Positions 1 to 7,909 of a DNA stretch of 13,552 nucleotides are shown one piece after another. The notes beneath the pieces were generated by a model. It was not told the DNA's origin, made no database searches, and saw only the letters and a program-made list of their open reading frames with translations. This DNA is from Thermoplasmata archaeon (GTDB lineage: Archaea; Thermoplasmatota; Thermoplasmata; Thermoplasmatales; GCA-001856825): contig JAJYUV010000024.1 of assembly GCA_021792355.1 (NCBI GenBank), positions 1 to 13,552 on the forward strand, read 5' to 3'. A program made the position numbers and the translations under genes. Each line of letters starts with the position of its first letter. Position 1 is the stretch's first letter.

Positions 1-204
1 ATGTCGGGTGCTGCAGGAGTTATAATGAACTCCACCTCGAACCAAAGCCTGACGTTCGTCAAGGAAAACGGCATTGATTATATCGTTGTCCAGAACACCC
101 TCATCAATTCGTCAATATCCAATCACAAGATTACATTCCCGTATCCCGATTACAAACTGGTCATTTCATCGGATTATTATACCGTCTACCTGGTCACTTT
201 TTGA
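1..204 (+). CDS. C-terminal fragment of a larger protein, possibly a membrane protein
   Basis: Frame 1 is open from the first base of the window to a TGA at 202-204, so this is read as the last 67 or so residues of a gene that begins outside the window. The ATG at base 1 is probably internal. The visible part is beta-rich, with the segments GIDYIVVQN and a closing stretch ending in YYTVYLVTF. A short domain of this type often ends archaeal multi-spanning membrane proteins of the glycosyltransferase or YfhO-like kind, but no transmembrane helix lies inside the window, so that assignment is a guess. It points the same way as the decarboxylase gene, about 400 bases further on. Confidence 0.5.
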   Translation: MSGAAGVIMNSTSNQSLTFVKENGIDYIVVQNTLINSSISNHKITFPYPDYKLVISSDYYTVYLVTF

Positions 205-585
205 CGAAATAGATCCTGGGCGGAAGCATTTCACTGCTCTTCCGGGTTTCTTCCAGAAAAGTACGTCCTGATCTCCGCAAGGAGTTCCATGACGGACTGA
301 GTGGAAAGTCTGCCTGTATTGAAGTTTCTTGGACTGGGATGGTAGGGGCAGAATATTCTGAAGCTCCCAACGTCATTCTGCTCACCATGATTGAATCCCG
401 CTCGCGAATTGCCTATCTCAGTTTTCTGGATGTTTCCCATGACCGCACCGAATGCCACACCTCCCAGTGCCAGTATTGGAATGATTCCCCGCAGACCTGA
501 GAATTAGGGACCCAGGCATTTTGAACAGTTCCTTATCTCGATCGCATCCGGCACCACAGAGAAACTTGTAACGAACGAAGAAAGC
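205..585. other. Gene-poor stretch with possible remnant of a minus-strand gene
   Basis: No ORF here is convincing. On the minus strand two overlapping frames carry protein-like pieces. One (about 639 to 418) begins with a hydrophobic stretch LYLALLNITHAIFTAFFV. The other (about 505 to 231) contains a second hydrophobic stretch, GIIPILALGGVAFGAVMG, followed by a polar tail ending at 231. Read together across a frame change near base 500 they would give a small protein with two membrane helices, divergent from the decarboxylase gene. This could be a decayed gene, a sequencing-type frameshift, or chance. I see no RNA gene or repeat in the stretch. Confidence 0.3.
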
Positions 586-587
586 CG

Positions 588-595
588 TAAATATT
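588..595 (+). promoter_or_regulatory. TATA-box-like element before the decarboxylase gene
   Basis: The sequence TAAATATT is centred about 24 bases before the ATG at 615. In archaea the transcription start lies about 25 bases after the TATA-box centre, so the transcript would begin at or next to the start codon. There is no Shine-Dalgarno in front of 615, which agrees with a leaderless message. This spacing supports 615 rather than the TTG at 594 as the start. Confidence 0.4.
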
Positions 596-614
596 GCATG
601 CGTTATGTTCAGCA

Positions 615-1658
615 ATGCCAGATATAGATTTGCAGTCAATTATGGCAGGCCTTGAGGCAAGGCTGAAGCCGTTCGGAAAATCCTCTGAGGCAATTCCCAG
701 ACTTCCGGTGGACGGAATGAATCAGGATGCCGTGCTTGGATTGATCCGAGGATTCACAGAGTCAGAGAATCTGGGCTGGACCGAAGGGAAAGTGTCGGGT
801 GCTGTTTATAACGGCGGGGAAAAGCTTCAAAGATTTCTCGAAGGGGTATACTCGGCGTATTCACAGACCAACGGGCTCCACGCTGACATATGGCCCAGCT
901 TAACAAAATTCCAGAATGAGATTGTTTCGATGTGCTCAGGCATAATGCATGGGGATGAGCATACGAGGGGGGCGGTGACCTCAGGGGGTACGGAGAGCAT
1001 CTTGCTGGCAATGAAAACCTACCGGGATCATTATCGCAAGACAAAGGGTATCACCGAGCCAGAGATAATTATCCCATCCTCTGCGCACGCCGCATTTCTG
1101 AAGGCGTGTGACTATTTTTGCATGAAGCCCGTTATTGTGAAACTGGACGAGAACTTCACAGCGGACACTGAGCAGGTCAAGGAAAAGCTGAGCAAGAATA
1201 CCGTAGCTATCGTGGGATCGATGCCCTCCTTCCCATTCGGCACATTCGATCCTATCGGGGAGCTGTCAAATATTGCGCGTGAAAATGAAATCGGGATGCA
1301 CGTGGATGCCTGCCTTGGGGGGTTTATTGATCCCTGGGCGAGGGAACTGGGTTATCCTATCCCAGATTTTGATTTCGATCTTCCGGGCGTCACTTCCATA
1401 TCCATGGACACTCACAAGTATGGTTACGCGCCAAAGGGCACCTCCGTAATACTGTACAGAAACGGGGATCTATTTCAAGAACAAATTTACGCAACAGGAA
1501 ACTGGCAGGGAGGGATCTACTTTACCCCTACAATGGCTGGCAGCAGGCCCGGGTATCCAATTGCAGCCGCATGGGCAGTAATGGTAACAATGGGAGAAAG
1601 AGGGTACAGGGAAGCTGCGAAAAAGATTCTAGAAACCGGGAAGTACATCATCGGGTAA
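615..1658 (+). CDS. PLP-dependent decarboxylase/lyase of the sphingosine-1-phosphate lyase type, C-terminally truncated
   Basis: This is a fold-type I PLP enzyme of the group II decarboxylase family, and the motifs fit the S1P lyase branch better than the MfnA tyrosine decarboxylase branch. Visible are the N-terminal KVSGAVYNGG, the cofactor phosphate loop TSGGTES, the aspartate motif HVDACLGGF, the lysine motif SMDTHKYGYAPKG (Schiff-base Lys near residue 268 from this start), and GGIYFTPTMAGSRPG. Known family members cleave phosphorylated sphingoid bases; the substrate in an archaeon is unknown. The reading frame stops right after the helix that follows the GSRPG motif, so most of the C-terminal small domain, roughly 100 residues or more, is missing. 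None of the three frames downstream continues it. The gene is therefore probably a disrupted backbone gene at the edge of the AT-rich block. ATG 615 is preferred over TTG 594 because of the upstream TATA-like box and the lack of conservation expected before MPDID. Confidence 0.85.
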   Translation: MPDIDLQSIMAGLEARLKPFGKSSEAIPRLPVDGMNQDAVLGLIRGFTESENLGWTEGKVSGAVYNGGEKLQRFLEGVYSAYSQTNGLHADIWPSLTKFQNEIVSMCSGIMHGDEHTRGAVTSGGTESILLAMKTYRDHYRKTKGITEPEIIIPSSAHAAFLKACDYFCMKPVIVKLDENFTADTEQVKEKLSKNTVAIVGSMPSFPFGTFDPIGELSNIARENEIGMHVDACLGGFIDPWARELGYPIPDFDFDLPGVTSISMDTHKYGYAPKGTSVILYRNGDLFQEQIYATGNWQGGIYFTPTMAGSRPGYPIAAAWAVMVTMGERGYREAAKKILETGKYIIG

Positions 1659-1669
1659 AGCTCGAAAAA

Positions 1670-1678
1670 GGAGGTGAT
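1670..1678 (+). promoter_or_regulatory. Strong Shine-Dalgarno
   Basis: GGAGGTGAT is an essentially perfect complement to the conserved anti-Shine-Dalgarno end of 16S rRNA. It is placed 5 bases before the ATG at 1684. It is the strongest ribosome binding site in the window, although the frame it serves is only 29 codons long. Confidence 0.5.
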
Positions 1679-1683
1679 AAACA

Positions 1684-1773
1684 ATGAGCAGAGAGAGAAC
1701 CGAGATAGTAAAATTCAGGCCTGTGGAAGAAAGTTGTTTCCAGTTTTTGCTCAAGGTTCTTTCACGAGGTTAA
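1684..1773 (+). CDS. 29-residue ORF behind a strong Shine-Dalgarno; start of a truncated gene or a real small protein
   Basis: ATG 1684 opens a frame beginning MSRERTEIVKF and ending LLKVLSRG before TAA 1771-1773. The ribosome binding site is near perfect, which argues that translation really starts here. The product resembles no family I know. In the next frame, bases 1774-1862 encode a piece with a CxxC pair (GKYCKKCKRF), so one possibility is a single zinc-binding protein of about 60 residues broken by a frameshift near 1765. Another is the N-terminus of a gene cut off when the AT-rich block was acquired, since the decarboxylase gene also breaks off just upstream. A functional 29-residue peptide cannot be excluded. 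Confidence 0.3.
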   Translation: MSRERTEIVKFRPVEESCFQFLLKVLSRG

Positions 1774-1858
1774 TTATAGGAAAATATTGCAAGAAGTGTA
1801 AACGATTCATTCCAGATTCCGCTAACGTAAAAAGCATAAAAAGTGAAAAGATTGAATC

Positions 1859-1981
1859 ATGAATTTGATTCCTTCTGATGAATGGAGAGTCATAAGTATT
1901 CGTATTTCTAAAGAAATCGCAGTTCCAGATCGTTCTCACAGCAAGTTTAAGATACTCTCGAATGTTCATTTAGCCGTATGA
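1859..1981 (+). CDS. 40-residue ORF overlapping the hsdM start
   Basis: ATG 1859 opens a 40-codon frame beginning MNLIPSDEWRV and ending at TGA 1979-1981. It overlaps the hsdM ATG (1978) as ATGA, and its own ATG also overlaps the TGA (1860-1862) of the preceding frame as ATGA. Two such overlaps in a row are typical of translationally coupled genes, but there is no recognisable domain and no Shine-Dalgarno. The TATA-like box for hsdM also lies inside it. It may be a coupled leader peptide or simply chance. The 1659-1977 stretch holds nothing else that I can support. Confidence 0.22.
   Translation: MNLIPSDEWRVISIRISKEIAVPDRSHSKFKILSNVHLAV
1946..1954 (+). promoter_or_regulatory. TATA-box-like element of the restriction-modification operon
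   Basis: TTTAAGATA is centred about 28 bases before the hsdM ATG, the distance expected for an archaeal leaderless transcript. No Shine-Dalgarno precedes hsdM, which is consistent with this. Call is by position and composition only. Confidence 0.4.
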
Positions 1982-3492
1982 CCAGTGGTGTCAACGGTAA
2001 TTCTAAGTCACTTGAGCCTTGGTTGTGGGAAGCTGCTTGCTCTATCAGGGGCGAAATTGAGGCTCCTAAATACAAGGATTTCATCATCCCTTTGGTTTTT
2101 CTTAAAAGACTAAATGATGTTTTTGAAGACGAGTTGCTTCAGATATCTGGAAGCAGAGATATATCACTTGCTATGGTCAATGCTGACCACAAGCTTGTTA
2201 GATTCTACATTCCAAAGAAAGCTCAGTGGATCAGCATCATTGAACAGAAGGAATCACTTGGAGAATATCTCACCACAGCCATGAGAGAACTTGCAAGAGA
2301 AAACCCGAGACTTCAGGGTGTAGTCGATCTGCAAGATTTCAATGAGGCTACTGGTGGTATGAGAACGATCAGTGATGCGAGCCTTAGGAAGCTGTTAGAG
2401 ATACTGAATGGGAAGCGGCTCGGTCTAAAGGATGTAGACGCAGACCTCCTTGGAAACGCTTATGAGTACCTGATAGGGAAATTCTCTGAAGGTTCTGGAA
2501 AGAGCGCTGGAGAGTTTTACACTCCACGAGAAGTTGCTGATTTAATGGGAAGATTATTATCTCCTGAACCCGGAGAGAAGATATATGATCCAGCTTGCGG
2601 TTCGGGCGGTCTTCTGATTAGAACATTTGCCGCCTTCACAAAGAAGTTTGGTTCAGACAGTACGCTTGATTTCCCTAAGCTTCATGGGCAGGAAATTAAC
2701 CGGTTAACATACGCAATGGCAAGAATGAATGCAATCATTCACGATGTAGAGGCAGATATACGAATAGGTGATACTATTGAGAGACCAGCCTTCACAAATG
2801 AAGACGGTTCTCTGGTTGTCTTTGACAAAGTAACTGCCAATCCTATGTGGAACCAGAATTTTGAGCCTAATCAGTTAAAGCGAGATCATTACAATAGATT
2901 TGGTTATGGTGTTCCACCAAAATCAAGTGGCGATTGGGCGTGGATTCAGCACATGCTTGCAACAACAAGAAAGAGGGTCGCAGTAGTGCTGGATCAAGGA
3001 GCATTATTCAGAGGAAACAAAGAGGGAGAAATCAGAACCAAGATTATACAGAAGGATCTTGTTGAATGCGTCATATCACTACCGGAGAAGTTATTTTACA
3101 ACACAGGTGCACCTGGAGCGATTTTAGTTTTCAACAGGGTGAAAGGAGACAAAACGCAGGGCAAGATACTGTTCATAAATGCCTCAAACGAGTTCGGAAA
3201 ACATAAGGAAATCAGGAGACTAAATCAGCTTTACCCTGAACATATTGAGAGAATAGTCAGGGCATTTGAGTCTTATGCAGATGAGAGAGGATTGGCAGCT
3301 GAAAGGTCCAATGATGATGTAATTAAGCAAAATGGAAATCTGAATGTCACACTGTATGTTTCTCAGGCAAGTGAGGAAAAACAAATTGATATAAGACAGG
3401 TGCTCTCTGAATTGGATCAAACGGATAAGCAGCTTAGAGAAGTGGATGAGAAGCTCAATTCGTATCTCAAGGAGCTTGGCTATCTTGACTAA
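1978..3492 (+). CDS. hsdM: Type I restriction-modification system DNA methyltransferase subunit HsdM
   Basis: HsdM is the adenine-N6 methyltransferase subunit of a type I system. Two copies join one HsdS to methylate the target, and the same core binds HsdR. The N-terminal part (residues 10-150) is the helical HsdM_N region (SIRGEIEAPKYKDFIIPLVF). The catalytic domain follows with the usual entry motif GEFYTPREVADLM near residue 181, the S-adenosylmethionine-binding motif DPACGSGG at 204-211, and the catalytic motif IV at 288-291. Motif IV reads NPMW rather than the usual NPPF or NPPY, so the second proline is replaced by Met while the Asn, first Pro and aromatic residue are kept. The C-terminus ends in a helical segment (ELDQTDKQLREVDEKL) of the kind that contacts HsdS. 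Length (504) is normal and the gene looks intact. It is first in a compact hsdM-hsdS-hsdR operon. Confidence 0.95.
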   Translation: MTSGVNGNSKSLEPWLWEAACSIRGEIEAPKYKDFIIPLVFLKRLNDVFEDELLQISGSRDISLAMVNADHKLVRFYIPKKAQWISIIEQKESLGEYLTTAMRELARENPRLQGVVDLQDFNEATGGMRTISDASLRKLLEILNGKRLGLKDVDADLLGNAYEYLIGKFSEGSGKSAGEFYTPREVADLMGRLLSPEPGEKIYDPACGSGGLLIRTFAAFTKKFGSDSTLDFPKLHGQEINRLTYAMARMNAIIHDVEADIRIGDTIERPAFTNEDGSLVVFDKVTANPMWNQNFEPNQLKRDHYNRFGYGVPPKSSGDWAWIQHMLATTRKRVAVVLDQGALFRGNKEGEIRTKIIQKDLVECVISLPEKLFYNTGAPGAILVFNRVKGDKTQGKILFINASNEFGKHKEIRRLNQLYPEHIERIVRAFESYADERGLAAERSNDDVIKQNGNLNVTLYVSQASEEKQIDIRQVLSELDQTDKQLREVDEKLNSYLKELGYLD

Positions 3493-3502
3493 ATCAGGAC
3501 AA

Positions 3503-4732
3503 ATGCTTACTGATGTTGACAATTTACCTGGAGACTGGAGATTGGCGAATATTGGGAGTTGTGCAGAGATACTTGATTCGAAGAGAGTACCACTTAGTGA
3601 ACGGCAGAGAACTGAACAAAAAGGCAATTTTCCTTACTGTGGCGCAAATGGAGTAATTGACTACATTGGTGATTACATATTCGATGGAGAATATATATTG
3701 GTTGCAGAAGATGGTGGTAACTACGAGAAATTTCAGGATTCTGCCTACCTAATGTCCGGAAAATTCTGGGTAAATAACCACGCACATATTATCAAGGCAA
3801 TTAATAGCGCGTCCACCAATAGGTTTTTGCTTTATTGGCTGAACTATGCAGATTTGAGAAAATATGTAACTGGAAGTACAAGAACAAAATTGAATCAAGA
3901 TAGGTTGCGTGACATAATATTACCATTGCCCCCGATAAGAGAGCAGCAAAGTATTGCCGAAATTCTCTGGGTGGTCGACAGAAAAATTGAATCAATTGAC
4001 AAAGAAATTCAAGCGACAGAAAAACTCAAAACAGGTTTGATGCAAACCCTACTGACAAAAGGTATTGGGCACACTAAGTTCAAGATGACTGAAATTGGTG
4101 AGATACCTGAGGAATGGGATGTCAAACCACTCCATGCACTAAGTCTCAATATTACTGATGGAAAGCATGGCGATTGCAGAAACGAGAAAGACTCTGGTTA
4201 TTATTTCGTGAGTTCCAAAGATGTTAACGAGAAGAAGATCGTTTATGAATCAGTCAGACAGATAACTAAGGAGGACTTTGAAGAAGCTCACAGAAGAACA
4301 AAATTGGAACCGGAAGACGTTTTGCTGACGAATAGCGGTTCAATAGGTAAACTTGCAATTGCAGAGGATGACGCCCTTACGTCAAGAACAACTTTTCAAA
4401 AGAGTGTTGCAATTATCAAACCAGACAAGAAAGTGATTTATCCCAAGTACCTGTATTACGTTCTGTTAGACAAAACGAGTGCGTTGGGCAAGGCTGCTAA
4501 TGGTTCAGCACAGAAGAATCTTTTGTTGAGAGATTTAAGAGAATTCAAAGTTCAATTGACCCATATTGCTGAACAAATGAAAATAGCTGAAGTCCTCACT
4601 GCATCTGACAAAAAAATTGAATTATTGATCAAGAAAAAAGATGAAACAGTCAGCCTCAAAAAAGCCCTCATGCAGGCTCTACTCACAGGTCGAGTAAGAG
4701 TCAAGCATGAAAGAACGGAGACTTACGCCTGA
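3503..4732 (+). CDS. hsdS: Type I restriction-modification specificity subunit HsdS
   Basis: HsdS chooses the bipartite DNA target and holds the two HsdM subunits. The protein shows the expected two-fold layout. TRD1 (about 8-145) opens with LPGDWRLANIG. Conserved region 1 (146-205) carries REQQSIAEIL and a long helix through LKTGLMQTLLTKG, followed by IGEIPEEWD. TRD2 (206-355) follows, and conserved region 2 (about 355-400) has EQMKIAEVL and LKKALMQALLTGR. The two TRDs differ in sequence, so an asymmetric target is expected; the motif cannot be read from sequence alone. ATG 3503 is chosen over the upstream in-frame ATG at 3446 because the latter would overlap hsdM by 47 bases and adds residues unlike an HsdS N-terminus, whereas 3503 lies 10 bases after hsdM. 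The stop overlaps the hsdR start by one base (TGATG). At 409 residues it is full length. Confidence 0.94.
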   Translation: MLTDVDNLPGDWRLANIGSCAEILDSKRVPLSERQRTEQKGNFPYCGANGVIDYIGDYIFDGEYILVAEDGGNYEKFQDSAYLMSGKFWVNNHAHIIKAINSASTNRFLLYWLNYADLRKYVTGSTRTKLNQDRLRDIILPLPPIREQQSIAEILWVVDRKIESIDKEIQATEKLKTGLMQTLLTKGIGHTKFKMTEIGEIPEEWDVKPLHALSLNITDGKHGDCRNEKDSGYYFVSSKDVNEKKIVYESVRQITKEDFEEAHRRTKLEPEDVLLTNSGSIGKLAIAEDDALTSRTTFQKSVAIIKPDKKVIYPKYLYYVLLDKTSALGKAANGSAQKNLLLRDLREFKVQLTHIAEQMKIAEVLTASDKKIELLIKKKDETVSLKKALMQALLTGRVRVKHERTETYA

Positions 4733-7653
4733 TGCCAGCTTTCGCAACTGAAAAATCAAGCGTCCAAGAACCCATATTGAAATACTCAGGCAATCTCGGC
4801 TGGGAATTCATCACACGGGAAGATGCCTTAAGGTTGCGTGGTGGAGAAACAGGTCTTATTCTAAGACAGGTTTTTTCTGAACAGTTGATGAAGCTCAACT
4901 CGGTTTTTGCAAACCTAGAGACCTCTAACTCAGTGATAAAGAGGCTTGAAGAAACAATTGGTGCGACAATAGAAGGAAACCTGAAAGTGTGGGAACATCT
5001 CATAGGGAAAGGTGTAGTGTTTGTCCCAGAGGAGAGAAGGGATCGTGACATAAAGCTGATGGATTTCGAGAATCCCGATAGGAACAAATTCCATGTTAGT
5101 GAGGAGTACAGTTACACCAATGGGATAAAGACCAACAGACCAGATGTTGTTTTCTTCATAAACGGAATCCCAGTCTTTGTTTTGGAAGCTAAGGCCCCAC
5201 ACAGACTCGATGGAATCAATGAGGGACTTTCACAGATCAAGAGATATCATGAGGAAACACCTGAGATGATGAAGATCCCTCAAGTGTATCAAGTAACGAA
5301 TATCATTGATTTTTTCTATGGGCCAACGTGGAACTTTTCCGGCAAGAATCTATTCTCGTGGAGAATAGAGGGTGGAGCTAATCTCGAAGATCAGGTCAAA
5401 TCTTTTTTTGACCGCGGGAGAGTTTTGAATTTCATAAGAGATTACGTCCTTTTCGTAAGACAGGATGATGAACTCAAGAAGGCGGTCTTAAGGCCGCACC
5501 AAACGAGAGCCTCTGAGAAAGTTCTTGAACGGAGTCTTTCTCCCAAGAAGAGAGGACTGATCTGGCATACGCAGGGATCTGGAAAGACTTACTCCATGAT
5601 AGTTGCTGCAAAGAAGATAATGGAAAACCTGATCATAAGAAGGCCAATCATTCTAATGCTGGTAGACCGAAACGAACTGGAAAGTCAGTTGTTCTCCAAC
5701 CTATCAGACTTGGGTTTCGAAAACTTCCATGTAACGGATAGCAAAAAGGAACTACAGCAACTCCTTTCTTCTGATACATCCACGATCATCGTATCCACAA
5801 TTCAGAAGTTTGAGGGTATGTCTGGGAAAATCAACATGGGCAAAGAGATCTACGTGTTTGTAGACGAAGCCCATCGAAGTACTGGCGGGAAACTTGGTAA
5901 CTTCCTTATGGGTGCACTTCCAAATGCAACATATATTGGATTCACCGGGACACCAGTATCAAGAACATCTGGAAAGAATGATACATTTTTGATGTTCGGA
6001 AGAGATGATCCAACCGGTTATCTTGACAAATACGGTATTAAGGAATCTATAAAGGATGGCACAACTGTACCATTGAATTATTCACTTGCACCTAACAAGA
6101 TGCTTGTTGATCGAGATACTTTAGAAAAAAACTTCCTGAAGAACGCAGAACTTGCTGGTGTAACGGATATTGAAACCTTGAACATGATCATGGAGAAACA
6201 GGTCACTCTCAGGAACATGATGAAGAACCCAGACAGAATGGAAAACATTGCCAAGTACATGGTAAAACACTTCACAGATAATGTCGAGCCTCTTGGATAC
6301 AAGGCCTTTCTTGTTGCTGTAGATCGAGAGGCATGTGGGATGTACAAAGATATCCTAGACAGGTATCTTCCTCCCTCTTACTCAAGAGTTATCATCAGTT
6401 CTAACCATAATGATCGGGAACTGAAGAAGTATCATACAACTGAAGAACAGGAGAGGGAGATTAGAAAGACTTTCCGGAATCCCGAATCAGAACCAAAGAT
6501 CCTAATTGTGACAGAGAAACTCCTCACGGGTTTTGATGCACCTATACTGTACTGCATGTACCTGGACAAACCAATGAGAGACCACGTCCTTCTGCAGGCA
6601 ATCGCAAGGATAAACAGACCATACGAGTCAAAGGATGAGAAAGTGAAACCTGCTGGTCTAATCATAGACTTCGTTGGTGTATTCTACAAATTGAAGGATG
6701 CACTCGCCTTCGATGCAAAGGATGTGGAAGATATAGAGGACGTCGTTCAAGACATCGAAGTACTGAAAGAAAACTTCACAAAGAAGATAAGCGAAATGAT
6801 AACAGAATACCTTGAACCGCTGACGGAAGATCAGCCAGATAAGGTCGTAAGTGAGATCCTTGAAAACTTGAAAGATACTAATGTAAGGGAGAAGTACTAT
6901 TCAAGATGGAGAGAGATTGAAGACATGTACAATATAATCTCCCCAGACGAATTTCTGAGACCCCATTTGAATGATTTTGAAAAATTCGCAAGGATATACA
7001 ACATCCTAAGACAGTATTACGACAACAAACTGATGCCTGATCAAGACCTTTCAAAAAAGACTGCAGAGCTTGTTAGAGAATACACTTCCTCTGGGGAGTT
7101 TGTCCCTCCCAAGACAACCTACAAGATTGACGAATCCACTCTGGCAAAGATAAATCAGGATCACAAATCCGATCGAGAAAGAATACTCAGCATGATTAAC
7201 AGCATACTCAATGCAGTCAAAGAGAACCTGCTGAAAGAACCGTACCTGATCTCCATTGGTGACAGAGCTGAACAGATTGCGCAGATATACGCTCAAGGGC
7301 AGGAATCCTCTGAAAATACTGCAAAAGAATTGGAAAGGCTCATCGCAGAGATATATGGTGCAAGGAACGAACAAAACTCTCTCAAGATGAGTTCTGACAT
7401 CTTCTCACTGTACTGGTTCTTGAAGAACAACAACACAAAGGATGCGAAGAAGGTCGCCACTGAAATGGCTCCAGTCTTTTCAAAATACTCAAAGTGGAGA
7501 ACCAATCCCAGACAGGAACGGGACATAAGATTAGAGTTGAATAGAACGATGATAGCACATTCAAATAGCTCTGAACTTGCTGTTATCCAAAAGAATACAG
7601 AGATCGCAAAGGTCATAATAGATCGCCTGAGAGTTGTTCAGAATGGTAAGTAA
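4732..7653 (+). CDS. hsdR: Type I restriction endonuclease subunit HsdR
   Basis: HsdR is the ATP-driven motor and nuclease that translocates DNA and cuts away from an unmethylated target. In order: an N-terminal PD-(D/E)XK nuclease with D138 (in RPDVVFF), E152 and K154 (in VLEAKAP); a superfamily 2 helicase with Walker A HTQGSGKT around residues 280-286, the DEAH box at 378-381 and GFTGTP around 403-408; motif V LLTGFDAP at 597-604; and motif VI QAIARINRP at 622-630. A long helical C-terminal region (about 690-973) should bind the methyltransferase core. All catalytic residues are present and the length (973) is typical, so the enzyme is probably active. The start overlaps the hsdS stop (TGATG), and the last 11 bases overlap the metallopeptidase gene, indicating coupled translation. 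Confidence 0.96.
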   Translation: MPAFATEKSSVQEPILKYSGNLGWEFITREDALRLRGGETGLILRQVFSEQLMKLNSVFANLETSNSVIKRLEETIGATIEGNLKVWEHLIGKGVVFVPEERRDRDIKLMDFENPDRNKFHVSEEYSYTNGIKTNRPDVVFFINGIPVFVLEAKAPHRLDGINEGLSQIKRYHEETPEMMKIPQVYQVTNIIDFFYGPTWNFSGKNLFSWRIEGGANLEDQVKSFFDRGRVLNFIRDYVLFVRQDDELKKAVLRPHQTRASEKVLERSLSPKKRGLIWHTQGSGKTYSMIVAAKKIMENLIIRRPIILMLVDRNELESQLFSNLSDLGFENFHVTDSKKELQQLLSSDTSTIIVSTIQKFEGMSGKINMGKEIYVFVDEAHRSTGGKLGNFLMGALPNATYIGFTGTPVSRTSGKNDTFLMFGRDDPTGYLDKYGIKESIKDGTTVPLNYSLAPNKMLVDRDTLEKNFLKNAELAGVTDIETLNMIMEKQVTLRNMMKNPDRMENIAKYMVKHFTDNVEPLGYKAFLVAVDREACGMYKDILDRYLPPSYSRVIISSNHNDRELKKYHTTEEQEREIRKTFRNPESEPKILIVTEKLLTGFDAPILYCMYLDKPMRDHVLLQAIARINRPYESKDEKVKPAGLIIDFVGVFYKLKDALAFDAKDVEDIEDVVQDIEVLKENFTKKISEMITEYLEPLTEDQPDKVVSEILENLKDTNVREKYYSRWREIEDMYNIISPDEFLRPHLNDFEKFARIYNILRQYYDNKLMPDQDLSKKTAELVREYTSSGEFVPPKTTYKIDESTLAKINQDHKSDRERILSMINSILNAVKENLLKEPYLISIGDRAEQIAQIYAQGQESSENTAKELERLIAEIYGARNEQNSLKMSSDIFSLYWFLKNNNTKDAKKVATEMAPVFSKYSKWRTNPRQERDIRLELNRTMIAHSNSSELAVIQKNTEIAKVIIDRLRVVQNGK

Positions 7654-7909
7654 GGCAGAATTCAAGAAAGAGGTGGAAAGACTTGCAGCCGAAATAAATG
7701 TAAAACCAAAACAGATCCGCATGAGAGAGATGCGATCTAAGCTGGGTAGTTGTTCTAAAGGAAAGGTACTTACCTTTGCTATGTCAGCCCTTAATCTTGA
7801 GGGAAAGGAACGCAGACAATTGATCCTTCACGAACTTCTCCACCTGAGGTACAAAAACCACGGAAAAATGTTCAAAACGCTTTTGAAGACTTATTTCGAA
7901 GTGAAATAA
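7643..7909 (+). CDS. Small zinc metallopeptidase-like protein (YgjP/DUF45, M48-like)
   Basis: An 88-residue protein with the zinc-protease signature HELLH (63-67) followed by a third ligand candidate His73 in RYKNHGK. This arrangement is typical of the YgjP/DUF45 (WLM-like) metallopeptidase core. It is a minimal version: the N-terminal part carries only a helix and the strand segment MRSKLGSCSKGKVLTF before the zinc helix. ATG 7643 is preferred over the codon at 7634 because it gives a neat 11-base overlap with the end of hsdR and a usual N-terminus (MVSKAEFKKEV). Genes of this family are often found next to hsdR in bacterial and archaeal type I loci. A role in processing the restriction subunit has been imagined but is not established as far as I know. 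The activity here is inferred from the motif only. Confidence 0.85.
   Translation: MVSKAEFKKEVERLAAEINVKPKQIRMREMRSKLGSCSKGKVLTFAMSALNLEGKERRQLILHELLHLRYKNHGKMFKTLLKTYFEVK

Noticed and set aside
594..614. TTG start seven codons before the ATG of the lyase gene
   Set aside because: It overlaps the TATA-like box and would start before the predicted transcript start. The ATG at 615 fits better.
1674..1862. 62-residue ORF starting with GTG at 1674
   Set aside because: The GTG lies inside the Shine-Dalgarno itself, and the ATG at 1684 in another frame is the one positioned for it. Only the C-terminal CxxC piece may be meaningful.
3446..3502. Longer hsdS start at 3446
   Set aside because: It would overlap hsdM by 47 bases and adds residues unlike HsdS N-termini; ATG 3503 is in the normal place.
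3220..3627. 135-residue minus-strand ORF opposite hsdM and hsdS, and similar long antisense ORFs opposite hsdR and the transposase
   Set aside because: They are mirror frames of well-supported genes with no start signals or domain patterns.
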